Below, piece by piece: positions 32,097 to 41,437 of a stretch of DNA of 64,000 bases. Under the pieces are notes generated by a model, which did no database searches, had not been told where the DNA came from, and saw nothing but the letters and a program-made list of their open reading frames with translations. The translations under genes were made by a program, and so were the position numbers. Each line of letters opens with the position of its first letter. Positions within the stretch are counted from its first letter, which is position 1. The DNA comes from Hyphomicrobiales bacterium (GTDB lineage Bacteria > Pseudomonadota > Alphaproteobacteria > Rhizobiales > Rhizobiaceae), in NCBI GenBank assembly GCA_900466475.1, contig UBMI01000027.1, positions 1 through 64,000 of the forward strand. The letters run 5' to 3'.

Positions 32097-32465
32097 TCTG
32101 TACTTCTCTGTGCCGCCGCGATCACATTGGCCGGCTGCCAGACTCCGGCACCACAATCTGTTTTGGATTCGCAACGTCCTCCGTCCAGCTCAGTTAAGCG
32201 CGAGTATGTGGACGCCGTGCGCGGAACCATCAAACCGGGGAATTTCGTGAAGGCCGAAATTTCGAGCGTGGTGCTGCTCGATCCTGAAAAGCAGGTCTAC
32301 GCTTATTGCACGCGGACGACGGAGCGTGCCAACCCGAACTGGTCCTATATCGACCTTACCTTGAAGCAGAATATGATCATGGGCCTCTCAAAGAATGACG
32401 TCCGCTGCCGCGACGAGCGGCTGCGTTACTACGATTTTCCCGAGCTGCGAAACATGACGTACTGA
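32097..32465 (+). pseudogene. Probable small lipoprotein with disrupted 5' end
   Basis: From 32097 the frame reads SVLLCAAAITLAGC, a lipoprotein signal with lipobox LAGC (Cys at about 32136). About 108 residues follow, with KAEISSVVLLDPEKQVYAYCTRTTER and YDFPELRNMTY. A stop codon (TGA, 32094-32096) sits just before the signal, and no start codon is available in this frame. A TTG at 32093 with GGGAG seven bases upstream is in a different frame. The simplest reading is a small frameshift near 32096. A TTG at 32127 could start translation but would drop the signal. The rest of 31945-32736 shows no convincing gene. Confidence 0.4.
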
Positions 32466-32736
32466 CGAAAGAGTTGCGACGCCTGCCATGTGGAACGGAT
32501 GCTGGCGGAGACGATGCGGCAGGCGTGTATTGATACGGCGCTCGACGCCGGCATGGCGATCAATGAATATGACGAGGATGCCGCTGAAGTTTTGGTATTG
32601 AGCGATAGGCAGTCGCGAGTAAGGATTCAATCGAACAAATTCGTGTGGACGCCTGTTTAAAACTTTTAGGTGAGAGTTTATTTACTTCAAGCTGTCGTTT
32701 TTATTTGGCGATTGAGAAGCATACAAATGGGGCGCA

Positions 32737-33345
32737 ATGATTGATCTTTCCTTGCCCTGGGCGATTGGGCCGGTTCCTTTGGGCCTTACGATGGCTGCGG
32801 CTTATGGTGTGTTTTTCGCTTTTGTCACACGTAAAGATTTTTCCTTTAACTTCTTTGCTTCCTCTGTGGGTCTGGTGTCGGGCGTTGCGGCCTTCGCGGT
32901 CCATTTTTGGCGACCGTCTGTCGACCACATGACGATTTTGCTGACGGCGCAAGTGGTTTGCACCGGCGTCGTCTTCCTCTTGTGCTGGCTATCGTGGGTA
33001 GCTCGGAAGCCGGAAGGGAAGCCTCAAAAGTTGGTATCGGACATGGCGCCAATCAAGGGACTATTGGCTAGCCTTGCATTTCCGCTTGTCATTGACGTGC
33101 TTTTCTACCTCTGGCCCATAACATCGAACTATTGCGCCAAGCTCGCTTATGGCAACGCTTATAGCGGGGCAAAATGTCGGGTTCAGGAGAATTTTTGGGG
33201 ACTTCATGATCTTCCGCTGGAGATTTACTTTGGTGTTCTTTTCGGTGCATTCGGGCTCGGCGCGTTCATTGTCACCGTATTTAGGCTCGGTCTAAACATC
33301 TTCAGAACGAAGCGCGGCAAAGCGGCGCCGGTGGCTGAGGATTGA
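32737..33345 (+). CDS. Multi-spanning membrane protein of unknown function
   Basis: A 202-residue protein with about five hydrophobic segments (residues ~8-30, 38-58, 66-88, 104-125 and 162-185), so it is an inner-membrane protein. Two cysteines lie in a loop between the fourth and fifth segments (NYCAKLAYGNAYSGAKCRV) and could form a disulfide. The C terminus is basic (FRTKRGKAAPVAED). No family was recognised. Upstream DNA (32640-32736) is rather AT-rich. It stands alone between the damaged lipoprotein gene and a convergent methyltransferase. Confidence 0.65.
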   Translation: MIDLSLPWAIGPVPLGLTMAAAYGVFFAFVTRKDFSFNFFASSVGLVSGVAAFAVHFWRPSVDHMTILLTAQVVCTGVVFLLCWLSWVARKPEGKPQKLVSDMAPIKGLLASLAFPLVIDVLFYLWPITSNYCAKLAYGNAYSGAKCRVQENFWGLHDLPLEIYFGVLFGAFGLGAFIVTVFRLGLNIFRTKRGKAAPVAED

Positions 33346-33420
33346 GCAGCAAGTGAAGATTGCCTGACCGGAAAAGCTCTGCGAGCGGGTTTGGCTAATT
33401 CCACTCTTTGCACGGCGCCA

Positions 33421-34218
33421 TCAAGCTACGCCTTGCACCGCCCAGGCCACACTCTCAAACCCACGCGGCCCATCCTTTGACCTGCCATCCAGATAAGCTG
33501 CTTTCAACGCTTCCCTCAGCCGCTCCTGCCGCACCTCCGGCAACGCCTCGAAAAACGCCGAAAACCGTCCCTGCCCATAGACCTTCGGCAGGTAGAAATC
33601 GTCGAAATCGGCGTAGTTCATCGTGATCGTCAGCCTTGCCTCGGTGACATCGGCAAAGCCGGCATTCGCAAAGAGCGCCCGCAGCTCGCCCTCCGCCGTC
33701 ATCGGCCTCGGGCCGGAGGGGATGCCGTTGCCTTCGGCTTCGGGTTCGACGGCGCGGATCGTGTTCCAGAAGAGACGCCAGCTCGGCATGCCGTCATGGG
33801 ACCAGACGGCAGCTGCGGCGGTGGCGCCCGGTTTCAGGACGCGGCGCATTTCGGCGATGGCCTTGTCGGCGTCGGAGACGAAATGCAGGACAAGCAGGGA
33901 ATAGGCGGCGTCGAAGCTCTTGTCGTCATAGGGCAGGGCGCAGACGTCGCCCTGGCGGGTCGATATTCTCGGGTCATCCGTGCGGGCGCTGAGGGCTGTG
34001 ACGAAGTTTTGCTCGAAATCCAGGGCTTCGATGGCGCTCAGTCCCGGATGGGTTGCGAGCGCCAGCGTCAGGCTGCCGGTACCGCAGCCGGCGTCGAGGA
34101 CGCGGCCGTGCGAGGGCACGCCTGCGAAGGCGAGGAACGGGTCTGCGAGCTTGCGGCTCCAGCGGCCCATGCTGGCTTCATAGGCATCGGCGCCCTTGGC
34201 GATGAAGGTGGATGGCAT
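33421..34218 (-). CDS. Class I SAM-dependent methyltransferase
   Basis: A 265-residue UbiE/Methyltransf_11-type enzyme. Motif I is VLDAGCGTGSL (residues ~40-50), the acidic residue after strand 2 is in EALDFEQNFV, and motif IV is YSLLVLHFVSDADKAIAEMRRVLKPG. It would transfer a methyl group from S-adenosylmethionine to a small molecule or quinone-like substrate. GGGAG lies nine bases upstream of the ATG. A paralogue with the same GADxYExxMGRWSxKLA start lies at 59077-59880. It is convergent with the gene at 32737 and shares no clear operon. The substrate is unknown. Confidence 0.87.
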   Translation of the reverse strand: MPSTFIAKGADAYEASMGRWSRKLADPFLAFAGVPSHGRVLDAGCGTGSLTLALATHPGLSAIEALDFEQNFVTALSARTDDPRISTRQGDVCALPYDDKSFDAAYSLLVLHFVSDADKAIAEMRRVLKPGATAAAAVWSHDGMPSWRLFWNTIRAVEPEAEGNGIPSGPRPMTAEGELRALFANAGFADVTEARLTITMNYADFDDFYLPKVYGQGRFSAFFEALPEVRQERLREALKAAYLDGRSKDGPRGFESVAWAVQGVA

Positions 34219-34509
34219 GGGGCGCTCCCAGCAATGGTGCTTTTGCGGGGCGCATATAGGGCGGGGTGGATGCTGCGTCTATCGGAGGGCCGGGGTTTGT
34301 TCGGTTGTGCCGTGGACACACGCTCTGGCCTCCTGCCATCGGGCTATGACATGGCCTCTGGCGGCCTGCTGGCCGCCAGTTTTCATGGTGGCTCCTGCGG
34401 CAGCTGAGAAGAAACCCCTTGGCGATGTTTCCACGCAATACCGACCGCTGGTTTGCCTCTTGATTAATGCTTGCTGATTATGTTCTTATAGTTGAATTAT
34501 AGGTGACTC

Positions 34510-36108
34510 ATGCAAGCCAGACGGTATCGTGTCATCACGCTGGGCATAGTGCTTGCTGTCGTCGGGGCGGTCGCGCCGCTGGCGGTCATGGCCTATGCCT
34601 CATGGCAGATTGCGATCGGCAAGGAACTGTCGGGCCTTCAGCGACAGGCCGAAGACGCGGTCGAGCGGGCAAGTTTCACCTTTTCCGATGCGCGCGCAGC
34701 ACTTGCCGAAGTGGATGCCGCAAATGTCACTCCCTGCTCACCGCAGCATATCGCGCTCATGCGTGTGCTGACCATAAATACGGCGTCTGTGGAGGAGATC
34801 GGCTATTTCGAAGATGGCAAGCTCAAGTGCACGTCATGGGGCGTCACGGAAGCCGATATCGCGAAACCGCGTGTGGATTACACCACCGCTGACGGCGTGG
34901 AGGTATCTCTTCGCATTCTGCCTATTGTAAGCCGAGGCAAACATATGACGGCGCTGCACCTGGGCAATCACAATGTCCTTGTGACGCCTTCAAGGTTTGT
35001 CGATGTCGAGCTTGGCCGCGGCATATCGCTTGCGCTTTTCAACAACAGCGGGCTGCTGATCGATGGAAGCAACGATCCGGATATTTCGTTCGCCCGCCAG
35101 CATATCGACAATAAGGTCACGGGCATCGACGGCGAGAGGATGTTTGCGTCGGTATCGGGCGGTGGTGTCGTCGCCGTGACTTCGGAGCAGACAAGCATGG
35201 TGTACGGCCAGCTTCGCCGGGAGCTGACCTTGTTTCTTCCGGTCGGCCTTTTCATCGCCGCGTTCATCGTGGCTGTGGTCGTGGTGTTTTCCAGGGGAAA
35301 GCTGTCGCCGCGGGCCGAACTGGAGTTTGCGATCCATAGACGGCAGTTCATCGTGCATTACCAGCCTATCATCGAGCTGGCGACGGGTGTCTGTGTGGGC
35401 GCCGAGGCGCTGGTGCGATGGCGGCAACGGGATGGCAGCATGGTCCGCCCCGATCTCTTCATCCCGCTTGCGGAGGAAACGGGGCTGATTATGCCGATCA
35501 CCGATCAGGTGGTCGAGGCGGTCGTAAAGGATATGTCGGAGGTTCTCGCCAGCGACAGGGGGCTGCACATCGCGATCAATCTCTGTGCGGCCGATATCAA
35601 ATCGGGCCGCTTCATCGACATGATCGCCGAAAAGCTTCAGAACACGGATATTCACAACGAGCAGATCTGGCTGGAGGCGACAGAGAGGGGCTTCATGGAC
35701 GTCGAGGCCGCGCGGACGAATCTGGAGAGGGCACGAAAAGCCGGCCACTCGGTTGCCATCGACGATTTCGGGACGGGCTATTCCAGCCTCCAATATCTCC
35801 AGGGTCTGCCTGTGGATGCGCTGAAGATCGACAAATCCTTCATCGACATGATTGGGCGGGCCACAGCGACGAGTTCCGTAACCCTGCATATTATCGAGAT
35901 GGCACAGGAGCTTGGACTGTTCGCCGTTGCGGAAGGTGTCGAAACGGAAGAGCAGGCCGCCTATCTGCGCGAGCACGGCGTCTCGTTCGGCCAGGGCTGG
36001 CTTTTCTCAAAGGCGCTTCCGGCGCAGGACTTCCTGGATTTTCGCAAGACCTCGATCGCCAAATTCGGACCGGCGCCGGCGATCATTCGGCTCGTCAAGT
36101 CGCTTTGA
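34510..36108 (+). CDS. Membrane-bound EAL-domain c-di-GMP phosphodiesterase with CSS-type sensor
   Basis: A 532-residue inner-membrane protein. A transmembrane helix at ~8-30 and another at ~241-260 enclose a periplasmic domain with cysteines at 76 (TPCS) and 107 (KCTS). This is the layout of CSS-motif phosphodiesterases, whose activity depends on periplasmic disulfide formation, although here the motif is CTS. Residues ~268-515 are an EAL domain: EAL at 299-301, the metal ligands and catalytic residues in EATERG, DDFGTGYSSL, KIDKSF and EGVE all look intact, so it should hydrolyse cyclic di-GMP. No GGDEF domain is present. The 292-bp gap upstream and convergence with the efflux operon suggest a single-gene unit. 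Confidence 0.9.
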   Translation: MQARRYRVITLGIVLAVVGAVAPLAVMAYASWQIAIGKELSGLQRQAEDAVERASFTFSDARAALAEVDAANVTPCSPQHIALMRVLTINTASVEEIGYFEDGKLKCTSWGVTEADIAKPRVDYTTADGVEVSLRILPIVSRGKHMTALHLGNHNVLVTPSRFVDVELGRGISLALFNNSGLLIDGSNDPDISFARQHIDNKVTGIDGERMFASVSGGGVVAVTSEQTSMVYGQLRRELTLFLPVGLFIAAFIVAVVVVFSRGKLSPRAELEFAIHRRQFIVHYQPIIELATGVCVGAEALVRWRQRDGSMVRPDLFIPLAEETGLIMPITDQVVEAVVKDMSEVLASDRGLHIAINLCAADIKSGRFIDMIAEKLQNTDIHNEQIWLEATERGFMDVEAARTNLERARKAGHSVAIDDFGTGYSSLQYLQGLPVDALKIDKSFIDMIGRATATSSVTLHIIEMAQELGLFAVAEGVETEEQAAYLREHGVSFGQGWLFSKALPAQDFLDFRKTSIAKFGPAPAIIRLVKSL

Positions 36109-36240
36109 TCCGGACATTCGAGATTTCCGACAACCGCTATCGGGCACGTGGCCCGCCCTCCGACCTGCTATTCGTGGGGAGGATTGGGGCGTTCGCGTTC
36201 GGCCCCATGTGGCGCATTGCTGTAGATCGGGCTTCGAAAC

Positions 36241-36274
36241 TGCCTCCCAGGCCCTCAAGGGAGCCCGGGAGGCA
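36241..36274. terminator. Possible shared terminator between EAL and efflux genes
   Basis: TGCCTCCC (36241-36248) pairs with GGGAGGCA (36267-36274) in the gap between the two convergent units. The T-run on the minus side is short (GTTTCG), so the assignment is weak. Confidence 0.35.
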
Positions 36275-36294
36275 TGACGCACCGGCCGCTGCGG

Positions 36295-39200
36295 TCAGGG
36301 GTGGACGGTCGGGGCGTTTGGCGGGGTTTCCTGTGGTGCGGGCGTTTCCTGCTCGGTGACCGGTCGTTTCGTCCTCATCAGCTTCAGCACGAAGACGAAG
36401 AAGGCCGGGACGAAGAAGATGGCCAGAACCGTGGCTGATATCATGCCGCCCAGCACACCGGTGCCGATGGCGTTCTGGCTTGCCGCGCTCGGGCCTGTCG
36501 CTATTGCCAGCGGCACGACGCCGAGGGTGAAGGCGAGCGAGGTCATGATGATCGGGCGGAAGCGGACGCGGGCGGCTTCTATCGCCGAATCCAGCAGGGA
36601 TTTGCCTTCGGCGTAATAATCCTTGGCGAATTCCACGATCAGGATGGCGTTCTTGGCGGATAGACCGATGATCGCGATGAGGCCCACCTTGAAGTAGATG
36701 TCGTTGGGCATATCGCGCAGCATCACGGCCGCCACCGCGCCGATGACCCCGAGGGGCACGACCAGCATGACCGCGAGCGGGATCGACCAGCTTTCGTAGA
36801 GACCTGCCAGAAGCAGGAAGACGAAGAGGATCGACAGGCTGAAGAGGATCGGCGCCTGGCTGCCGGAGGTGATTTCTTCCGCCGACTGGCCGGACCATTC
36901 GAAGCCGAAACCTTCCGGCAGTTGCGAGGCCAGACGCTCCATTTCGGCGATTGCCGCGCCCGAGGACTGGCCGGGGGCCGGCGCGCCGGAGATGCGCACG
37001 GTCGGATAGCCGTTATAGCCGACGATCTGCGGTGCGCCCTTCTGCCATTGGGCAATGGCGAAGGAGGAGAGCGGCACCATGCCGCCGCTCGCGTTGCGCA
37101 CGTTGATCTTCATCACGTCGTCGATCTGCAGGCGGGCGCGGTCATCCGCCTGCACGATGACGCGCTGCATGCGGCCGGTATTCGGATAGTCGTTGATATA
37201 GGACGAGCCGAGATTGGCGGTGATGGCGTTGTTGATATCGGCGAAGGATATGCCGAAGGTGTTCGCCTTTTCGCGGTCGATCACCATCAGCACCTGGGCT
37301 GCGTCCGGCATGCCTTCGACGCGCATGCCCGTGAGAACCGGGCTTTTGCCCGCCATCTGCATCAGCTGGCCGGCCGCCTCGACAAGGGCGGTCTGGCCCT
37401 TGCCGCCGCGGTCCTGCAGGCGGAAGGAGAAGCCGCCGGTGGCGCCGAAGCCTTCGATCGGCGGCGGCGAGAGCGCGAAGGTGGTGGCATCCTTCAGGGC
37501 GAAGAGCTGGCCGTTCACGCGGTTGGCGATTTCCTGTACGGTATTGCCGGGGCCGCGGTCCGCCCAGTCCTTCAGCGTCACGAAGGCGAGGGCTGCATTG
37601 GCGCCGTTGCCCGAGAAGGAGAAGCCCTGGATCGCGACGATATTTTCGACGGCGGATTCGGTGCGGAAGATCTTTTCCACCTGCTTGATGGATTCGATCG
37701 TGCGGTTGGCGCTCGCTTCCGGCGGGCCCTGGATATCGACGATCATGAAGCCCTGGTCTTCATCCGGCACGAAGGCGGTCGGCAGGTTGATGAAGAGATA
37801 GCCGAGGCCGACGACGAGGGCGAGATAGACGATCATCATGCGCCCGGCGCGGCGCGCCATGCCTGTCACCGTCGTCGAGTAGCCCGCGGTGATGCGCTCG
37901 AAATTGCGGTTGAACCAGCCGCCGATGCCGCGTTTGCCATGATGGCCCTGCTTGATCGGCTTCAGGAAGGTGGCGCAAAGGGCTGGTGTCAGCGACAGCG
38001 CCAGGAAGGCCGAGAACAGGATCGAGACGACCATGGTCAGCGAGAACTGGCGGTAGATGATGCCGGTCGAGCCGGGGAAGAAGGCCATGGGAATGAAGAC
38101 GCAGGAGAGAACCAGCGTGATGCCGAGGATGGCGCCGGTGATCTGGCTCATCGCCTTCTGGGCGGCGGCCTTCGGCGACAGCCCTTCCTCGGCCATGATG
38201 CGCTCGACGTTTTCGACGACGACGATCGCGTCATCGACGAGAATGCCGATCGCCAGGACCATGGCGAACATGGTGAGCACGTTGATCGAAAATCCCGTCG
38301 CATACATGACCGCGCAGGTGCCGAGCAGCGCAACCGGCACGACGAGCGTCGGGATCACCGTGTAGCGGAAATTCTGCAGGAAGATGAACATGACCACGAA
38401 GACGAGGGCAACAGCCTCGATCAGCGTGTGGATGACCTTCTCGATCGAAGCCGAGACGAAGGGGCTGGTATCGTAGGGAACGGAATATTCGATGCCGGAC
38501 GGGAAGAAGCGCGAGAGCTCCTTCATCTTCGCGTTGACGGCGTTGGAGACGGCAACCGCATTGCCCGTCGACGAGAGCTGGATGGCGATCGCCGCACTCG
38601 GCTGGCCGTTCAGGCGGCTGGTGAAATTGTAGGATTCCGCACCCTGCTCGACGCGGGCGACATCCTTCAGGCGCACGGTGGAGCCATCGGGATTGGCGCG
38701 CAGGATGATTTCGCCGAATTGCTGCGGCGTCTGCAGCTGGCCCTGCACGAGAACGGTTGCCGTCAGGTCCTGGGTGACCGGGTTCGGCGCAGCGCCGATC
38801 TGGCCGGCGGCGACCTGGGCGTTCTGGGCGGTGATGGCGTTGTTGATGTCGTCGGTCGTGAGATTGAGGCCGACCATCTTGTCCGGATCGATCCAGACGC
38901 GGAGCGCCCGCTGGGCAGCAAAGAGCTGGGCGCGACCGACGCCATCGATGCGGCGCAGCTCGCCGATGATGTTGCGGGTGATGTAGTCGCCGAGCGCCAC
39001 TTCATCGCGGGTGCCGTCCGTCGAGGTCAGCGCGATGAACATCAGGAAGCCGGAGCTTGCCTCTTCGACGTTGATGCCCTGCGAACGCACGGTGGCGGGC
39101 AGGCGGGCTTCGACGCGGCGGATGGCGTTCTGCACGTCGACGGAGGCCTGGTCGATATCGGTGCCGGCGCGGAAGGTGGCGTTGATGCTGACCGAGCCGG

Positions 39201-39453
39201 AATTGTCCGATGTCGATTCGAAATACATCAGGCCTTCGACGCCGTTCAGCTCATCCTCGATCTGGCGGGTGACGCCCTGATAGATTTCCTGCGGTGAGGC
39301 ACCTGGATAGGAGGTGGAGATCGAAAGCTGCGGCGGAGCGACCTTCGGATATTGCGAGACCGGCAGGAAGGGGATTGCGATGATGCCGGCAATCGAAATG
39401 AACAATGCGAAGACCCAGGCCAGGATCGGCCTGCGGATGAAGAATTGTGCCAT
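36295..39453 (-). CDS. RND multidrug efflux pump, inner-membrane subunit (AcrB/MexB-like)
   Basis: A 1052-residue HAE1-type RND transporter. Twelve transmembrane segments and two large periplasmic loops follow the AcrB plan. The start FFIRRPILAWVFALFISIAGI and the proton-relay helix GILVDDAIVVVENVERIM (paired Asp near 407) are diagnostic. The paired motif GLSAKNAILIVEFAKD is in the second half. It exports hydrophobic drugs, bile-type compounds or plant phenolics by proton antiport through a tripartite channel. The GGAG site overlaps the end of the adaptor gene, only 6 bp away. It is the last gene of tetR-MFP-RND. No outer-membrane factor gene is nearby, so a channel encoded elsewhere must serve it. 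Confidence 0.95.
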   Translation of the reverse strand: MAQFFIRRPILAWVFALFISIAGIIAIPFLPVSQYPKVAPPQLSISTSYPGASPQEIYQGVTRQIEDELNGVEGLMYFESTSDNSGSVSINATFRAGTDIDQASVDVQNAIRRVEARLPATVRSQGINVEEASSGFLMFIALTSTDGTRDEVALGDYITRNIIGELRRIDGVGRAQLFAAQRALRVWIDPDKMVGLNLTTDDINNAITAQNAQVAAGQIGAAPNPVTQDLTATVLVQGQLQTPQQFGEIILRANPDGSTVRLKDVARVEQGAESYNFTSRLNGQPSAAIAIQLSSTGNAVAVSNAVNAKMKELSRFFPSGIEYSVPYDTSPFVSASIEKVIHTLIEAVALVFVVMFIFLQNFRYTVIPTLVVPVALLGTCAVMYATGFSINVLTMFAMVLAIGILVDDAIVVVENVERIMAEEGLSPKAAAQKAMSQITGAILGITLVLSCVFIPMAFFPGSTGIIYRQFSLTMVVSILFSAFLALSLTPALCATFLKPIKQGHHGKRGIGGWFNRNFERITAGYSTTVTGMARRAGRMMIVYLALVVGLGYLFINLPTAFVPDEDQGFMIVDIQGPPEASANRTIESIKQVEKIFRTESAVENIVAIQGFSFSGNGANAALAFVTLKDWADRGPGNTVQEIANRVNGQLFALKDATTFALSPPPIEGFGATGGFSFRLQDRGGKGQTALVEAAGQLMQMAGKSPVLTGMRVEGMPDAAQVLMVIDREKANTFGISFADINNAITANLGSSYINDYPNTGRMQRVIVQADDRARLQIDDVMKINVRNASGGMVPLSSFAIAQWQKGAPQIVGYNGYPTVRISGAPAPGQSSGAAIAEMERLASQLPEGFGFEWSGQSAEEITSGSQAPILFSLSILFVFLLLAGLYESWSIPLAVMLVVPLGVIGAVAAVMLRDMPNDIYFKVGLIAIIGLSAKNAILIVEFAKDYYAEGKSLLDSAIEAARVRFRPIIMTSLAFTLGVVPLAIATGPSAASQNAIGTGVLGGMISATVLAIFFVPAFFVFVLKLMRTKRPVTEQETPAPQETPPNAPTVHP

Positions 39454-39459
39454 GAGCTC

Positions 39460-40680
39460 TTACTCCGCCGTCTTTGCCGGAGCAGGGGCACTCGCGGAAG
39501 CATCCGCTGGTGCGGCGGAAGTGTCCGCCGGGGCGTCCGGCTTCCAGGGTTCGGGCGCGACAGTCGCGCCGGGCTGCACTTTCTGCACGCCATCGGCAAT
39601 GACGGTTTCGCCGGGCTCCAGGCCTGTCTCGACGACCCATTCGGAGCCGAGAACCTGGCCGAGCGTGACCGGGCGAAGTTCCGCCTTGTTGCCTTCGGCG
39701 AGCACATAGACCTGCGCCTGGCCGGCTTCGTTTCGCGTGACAGCCCGCTGCGGCACGGTCAGCGCATCCTGGCGCACGGCTTGTTCGATGCGCACGCGCA
39801 CATACATGCCGGGCAGGAGATCGCCATGCTTGTTGGGGAATTCGGCGCGCAGCGTCACCTGTCCGGTATTGGGGTCGACATTGGCGCTGGCAAAGAGCAG
39901 CCGGCCGGGCTCGGCATAGAGGCTGCCATCGTCGAAGACGAGTTCGACGCGGGCCTCGCCGGGCGCCGTGCTCGCAAGCTTGCCGTCGGCCACCGCGCGC
40001 TTGAGGTTCAGGAGATCCTGGGCCGACTGGGTGAAATCGGCATAGACGGGATCGACCTGCTGGATGAGCGCCAGATTGGAGGTGCCGTCGGCCGTCACGA
40101 GCGCGCCCTCGGTCACCAGCGCGCCGCCGATGATGCCTGAAATCGGCGCGCGGACCTCGGTGTAATCGAGATTGATCTTGGCCTCATCGAGGCCGGCTTC
40201 GGCGCTTGCCACATCGGCATCGGCCTGGGCGACGGCGACGGCGGCCGTATCGTAATCGATGCCGGTCGCGATATTGCGCTCCTTCAGGTTCTGCTGGCGC
40301 TGCAGCTGCAGGCGGGCATTCTGCTGCGTGGCCTTGGCGCGCTGCAACGTCGCTTCGGCGCTCGCGACGCGGACGCGGAAGATGCGTGGATCGATGCGGT
40401 AGAGCACGTCGCCCTGCTTGACCAATGTGCCTTGCTCGAAGACGCGCTCCTGCAGGATGCCGGAGACGCGGGCGCGCACTTCCGAAACACGGGTGGCGGC
40501 AATGCGGCCCGGCAGCTCGTTGACCACAGGCACGGCATGGGCCTTCAGCTCGACGACGCCGACGGCGGCCGGCGGCATCTGCATGCCCTCCTGCGCCAGC
40601 GTCTCACCAGCGGTGAATGCGAGGAGGGCGGTGGCTGCCATGATCGCCTTGAGGCGCGGCAGTCTGGTCTTGCGCAACAT
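39460..40680 (-). CDS. RND efflux periplasmic adaptor (membrane fusion protein)
   Basis: A 406-residue adaptor of the AcrA/MexA group linking the RND pump to an outer-membrane channel. Residues 1-~29 are a signal peptide (TALLAFTAGETLAQ). No lipobox cysteine is seen, unlike AcrA, so it is probably soluble in the periplasm. A barrel-sandwich/lipoyl part (GRIAATRVSEVRARVSGILQERVF) and a coiled-coil hairpin of about 75 residues (SAEATLQRAKATQQNARLQL...) follow. The lipoyl part closes with INLDYTEVRAPISGIIGGALVTEGALV, and the later beta domains come next. The C-terminal tail is a low-complexity Ala/Pro stretch. It lies 119 bp behind the TetR gene and 6 bp ahead of the pump gene. Confidence 0.94.
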   Translation of the reverse strand: MLRKTRLPRLKAIMAATALLAFTAGETLAQEGMQMPPAAVGVVELKAHAVPVVNELPGRIAATRVSEVRARVSGILQERVFEQGTLVKQGDVLYRIDPRIFRVRVASAEATLQRAKATQQNARLQLQRQQNLKERNIATGIDYDTAAVAVAQADADVASAEAGLDEAKINLDYTEVRAPISGIIGGALVTEGALVTADGTSNLALIQQVDPVYADFTQSAQDLLNLKRAVADGKLASTAPGEARVELVFDDGSLYAEPGRLLFASANVDPNTGQVTLRAEFPNKHGDLLPGMYVRVRIEQAVRQDALTVPQRAVTRNEAGQAQVYVLAEGNKAELRPVTLGQVLGSEWVVETGLEPGETVIADGVQKVQPGATVAPEPWKPDAPADTSAAPADASASAPAPAKTAE

Positions 40681-40799
40681 CAGTCTTTTCCCTTTTTGGC
40701 CGCCCCCGGGCGGCTTGTTCAGGTCATTTTTCCCAAGCAGTTCCCATCGGAAAGACCGCTCAACGGCATTCCCGGAACCGGTTTGGAGTTTAACTAGGG

Positions 40800-41369
40800 T
40801 CAGCTCTTCGTTTCAGGAGGCTCGCGAAACGTTGTGTAGACGTTACGGATATCCTCGAGCAGCTGCTGGCGCTCGCCACCGCTCCAGCGGTGGAAATCGA
40901 AAAGTTCGGTACAATAGAAACCGGTCAGCGCCAGATAGGCCATCAGGGCTGCTCGCGGCTTCGGCCCGGCGGCCATGGCCGCCAGATCGCTCACCACCCA
41001 TTTGCGGATGATCTGCTGCAGGTTTTCCTCGCTCGACATGGAGGCGCTGATCGCCATCGCCACGGCGCGGTCGGTATCGTCGAGCGTCTTGTCGGCAGCG
41101 GCAATGCGGCCGTAAAGCTCCGGGTGAGGGGTATCCGTCGCGGCGTCAACGCATTCCTGCATATGGGCGACATCTGCCCCGACACGACGATCGACCAGCG
41201 CTTCCAGAAGCGCGCTCTTCGTCTTGTGGTCATAGACGACGCGCGACTTGCTGACGCCGGCTTCCTTCGCGACCGCATCGATCGAAAGCCCGGCCGCGCC
41301 AGCGCGCACGACCACGCGCTCTGCAGCATCGAGAATATCGTCAGTAGTGATCTTGCGCGTTCGCGTCAC
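40800..41369 (-). CDS. TetR-family repressor of the efflux operon
   Basis: A 189-residue TetR-type protein. The N-terminal HTH is TDDILDAAERVVVRAGAAGLSIDAVAKEAGVSKSRVVYDHKTKSALLEALV (residues ~9-60). The remaining residues form the helical ligand-binding part. It starts with GTG at 41369. It is transcribed in the same direction as, and just upstream of, the adaptor and pump genes, which it probably represses until a substrate binds. A perfect 10-bp palindrome at 41403-41412, about 34 bp upstream of the start, is a good operator candidate, which would imply autoregulation of the whole operon. Inducer unknown. Confidence 0.9.
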   Translation of the reverse strand: MTRTRKITTDDILDAAERVVVRAGAAGLSIDAVAKEAGVSKSRVVYDHKTKSALLEALVDRRVGADVAHMQECVDAATDTPHPELYGRIAAADKTLDDTDRAVAMAISASMSSEENLQQIIRKWVVSDLAAMAAGPKPRAALMAYLALTGFYCTELFDFHRWSGGERQQLLEDIRNVYTTFREPPETKS

Positions 41370-41402
41370 AGATATGGGCCCCGGTTTTCATGGATAAAAA
41401 TA

Positions 41403-41412
41403 CGAACGTTCG
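41403..41412. promoter_or_regulatory. Candidate TetR operator
   Basis: CGAACGTTCG is a perfect 10-bp palindrome in an AT-rich context (AAATA on the left, GATTTAAAT on the right), about 34 bp upstream of the tetR start. TetR-type dimers commonly bind such sites over their own promoter. No second copy was found before the adaptor gene. Confidence 0.55.
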
Positions 41413-41437
41413 GATTTAAATGCAAGCGCTTTTGTTT

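Noticed and set aside
36922..39297. A 791-codon open frame on the plus strand opposite the RND pump gene
   Set aside because: It is the antisense shadow of a long GC-rich coding region. Its translation is rich in Asp/His/Arg with no domain, and the pump frame on the other strand is unmistakable.
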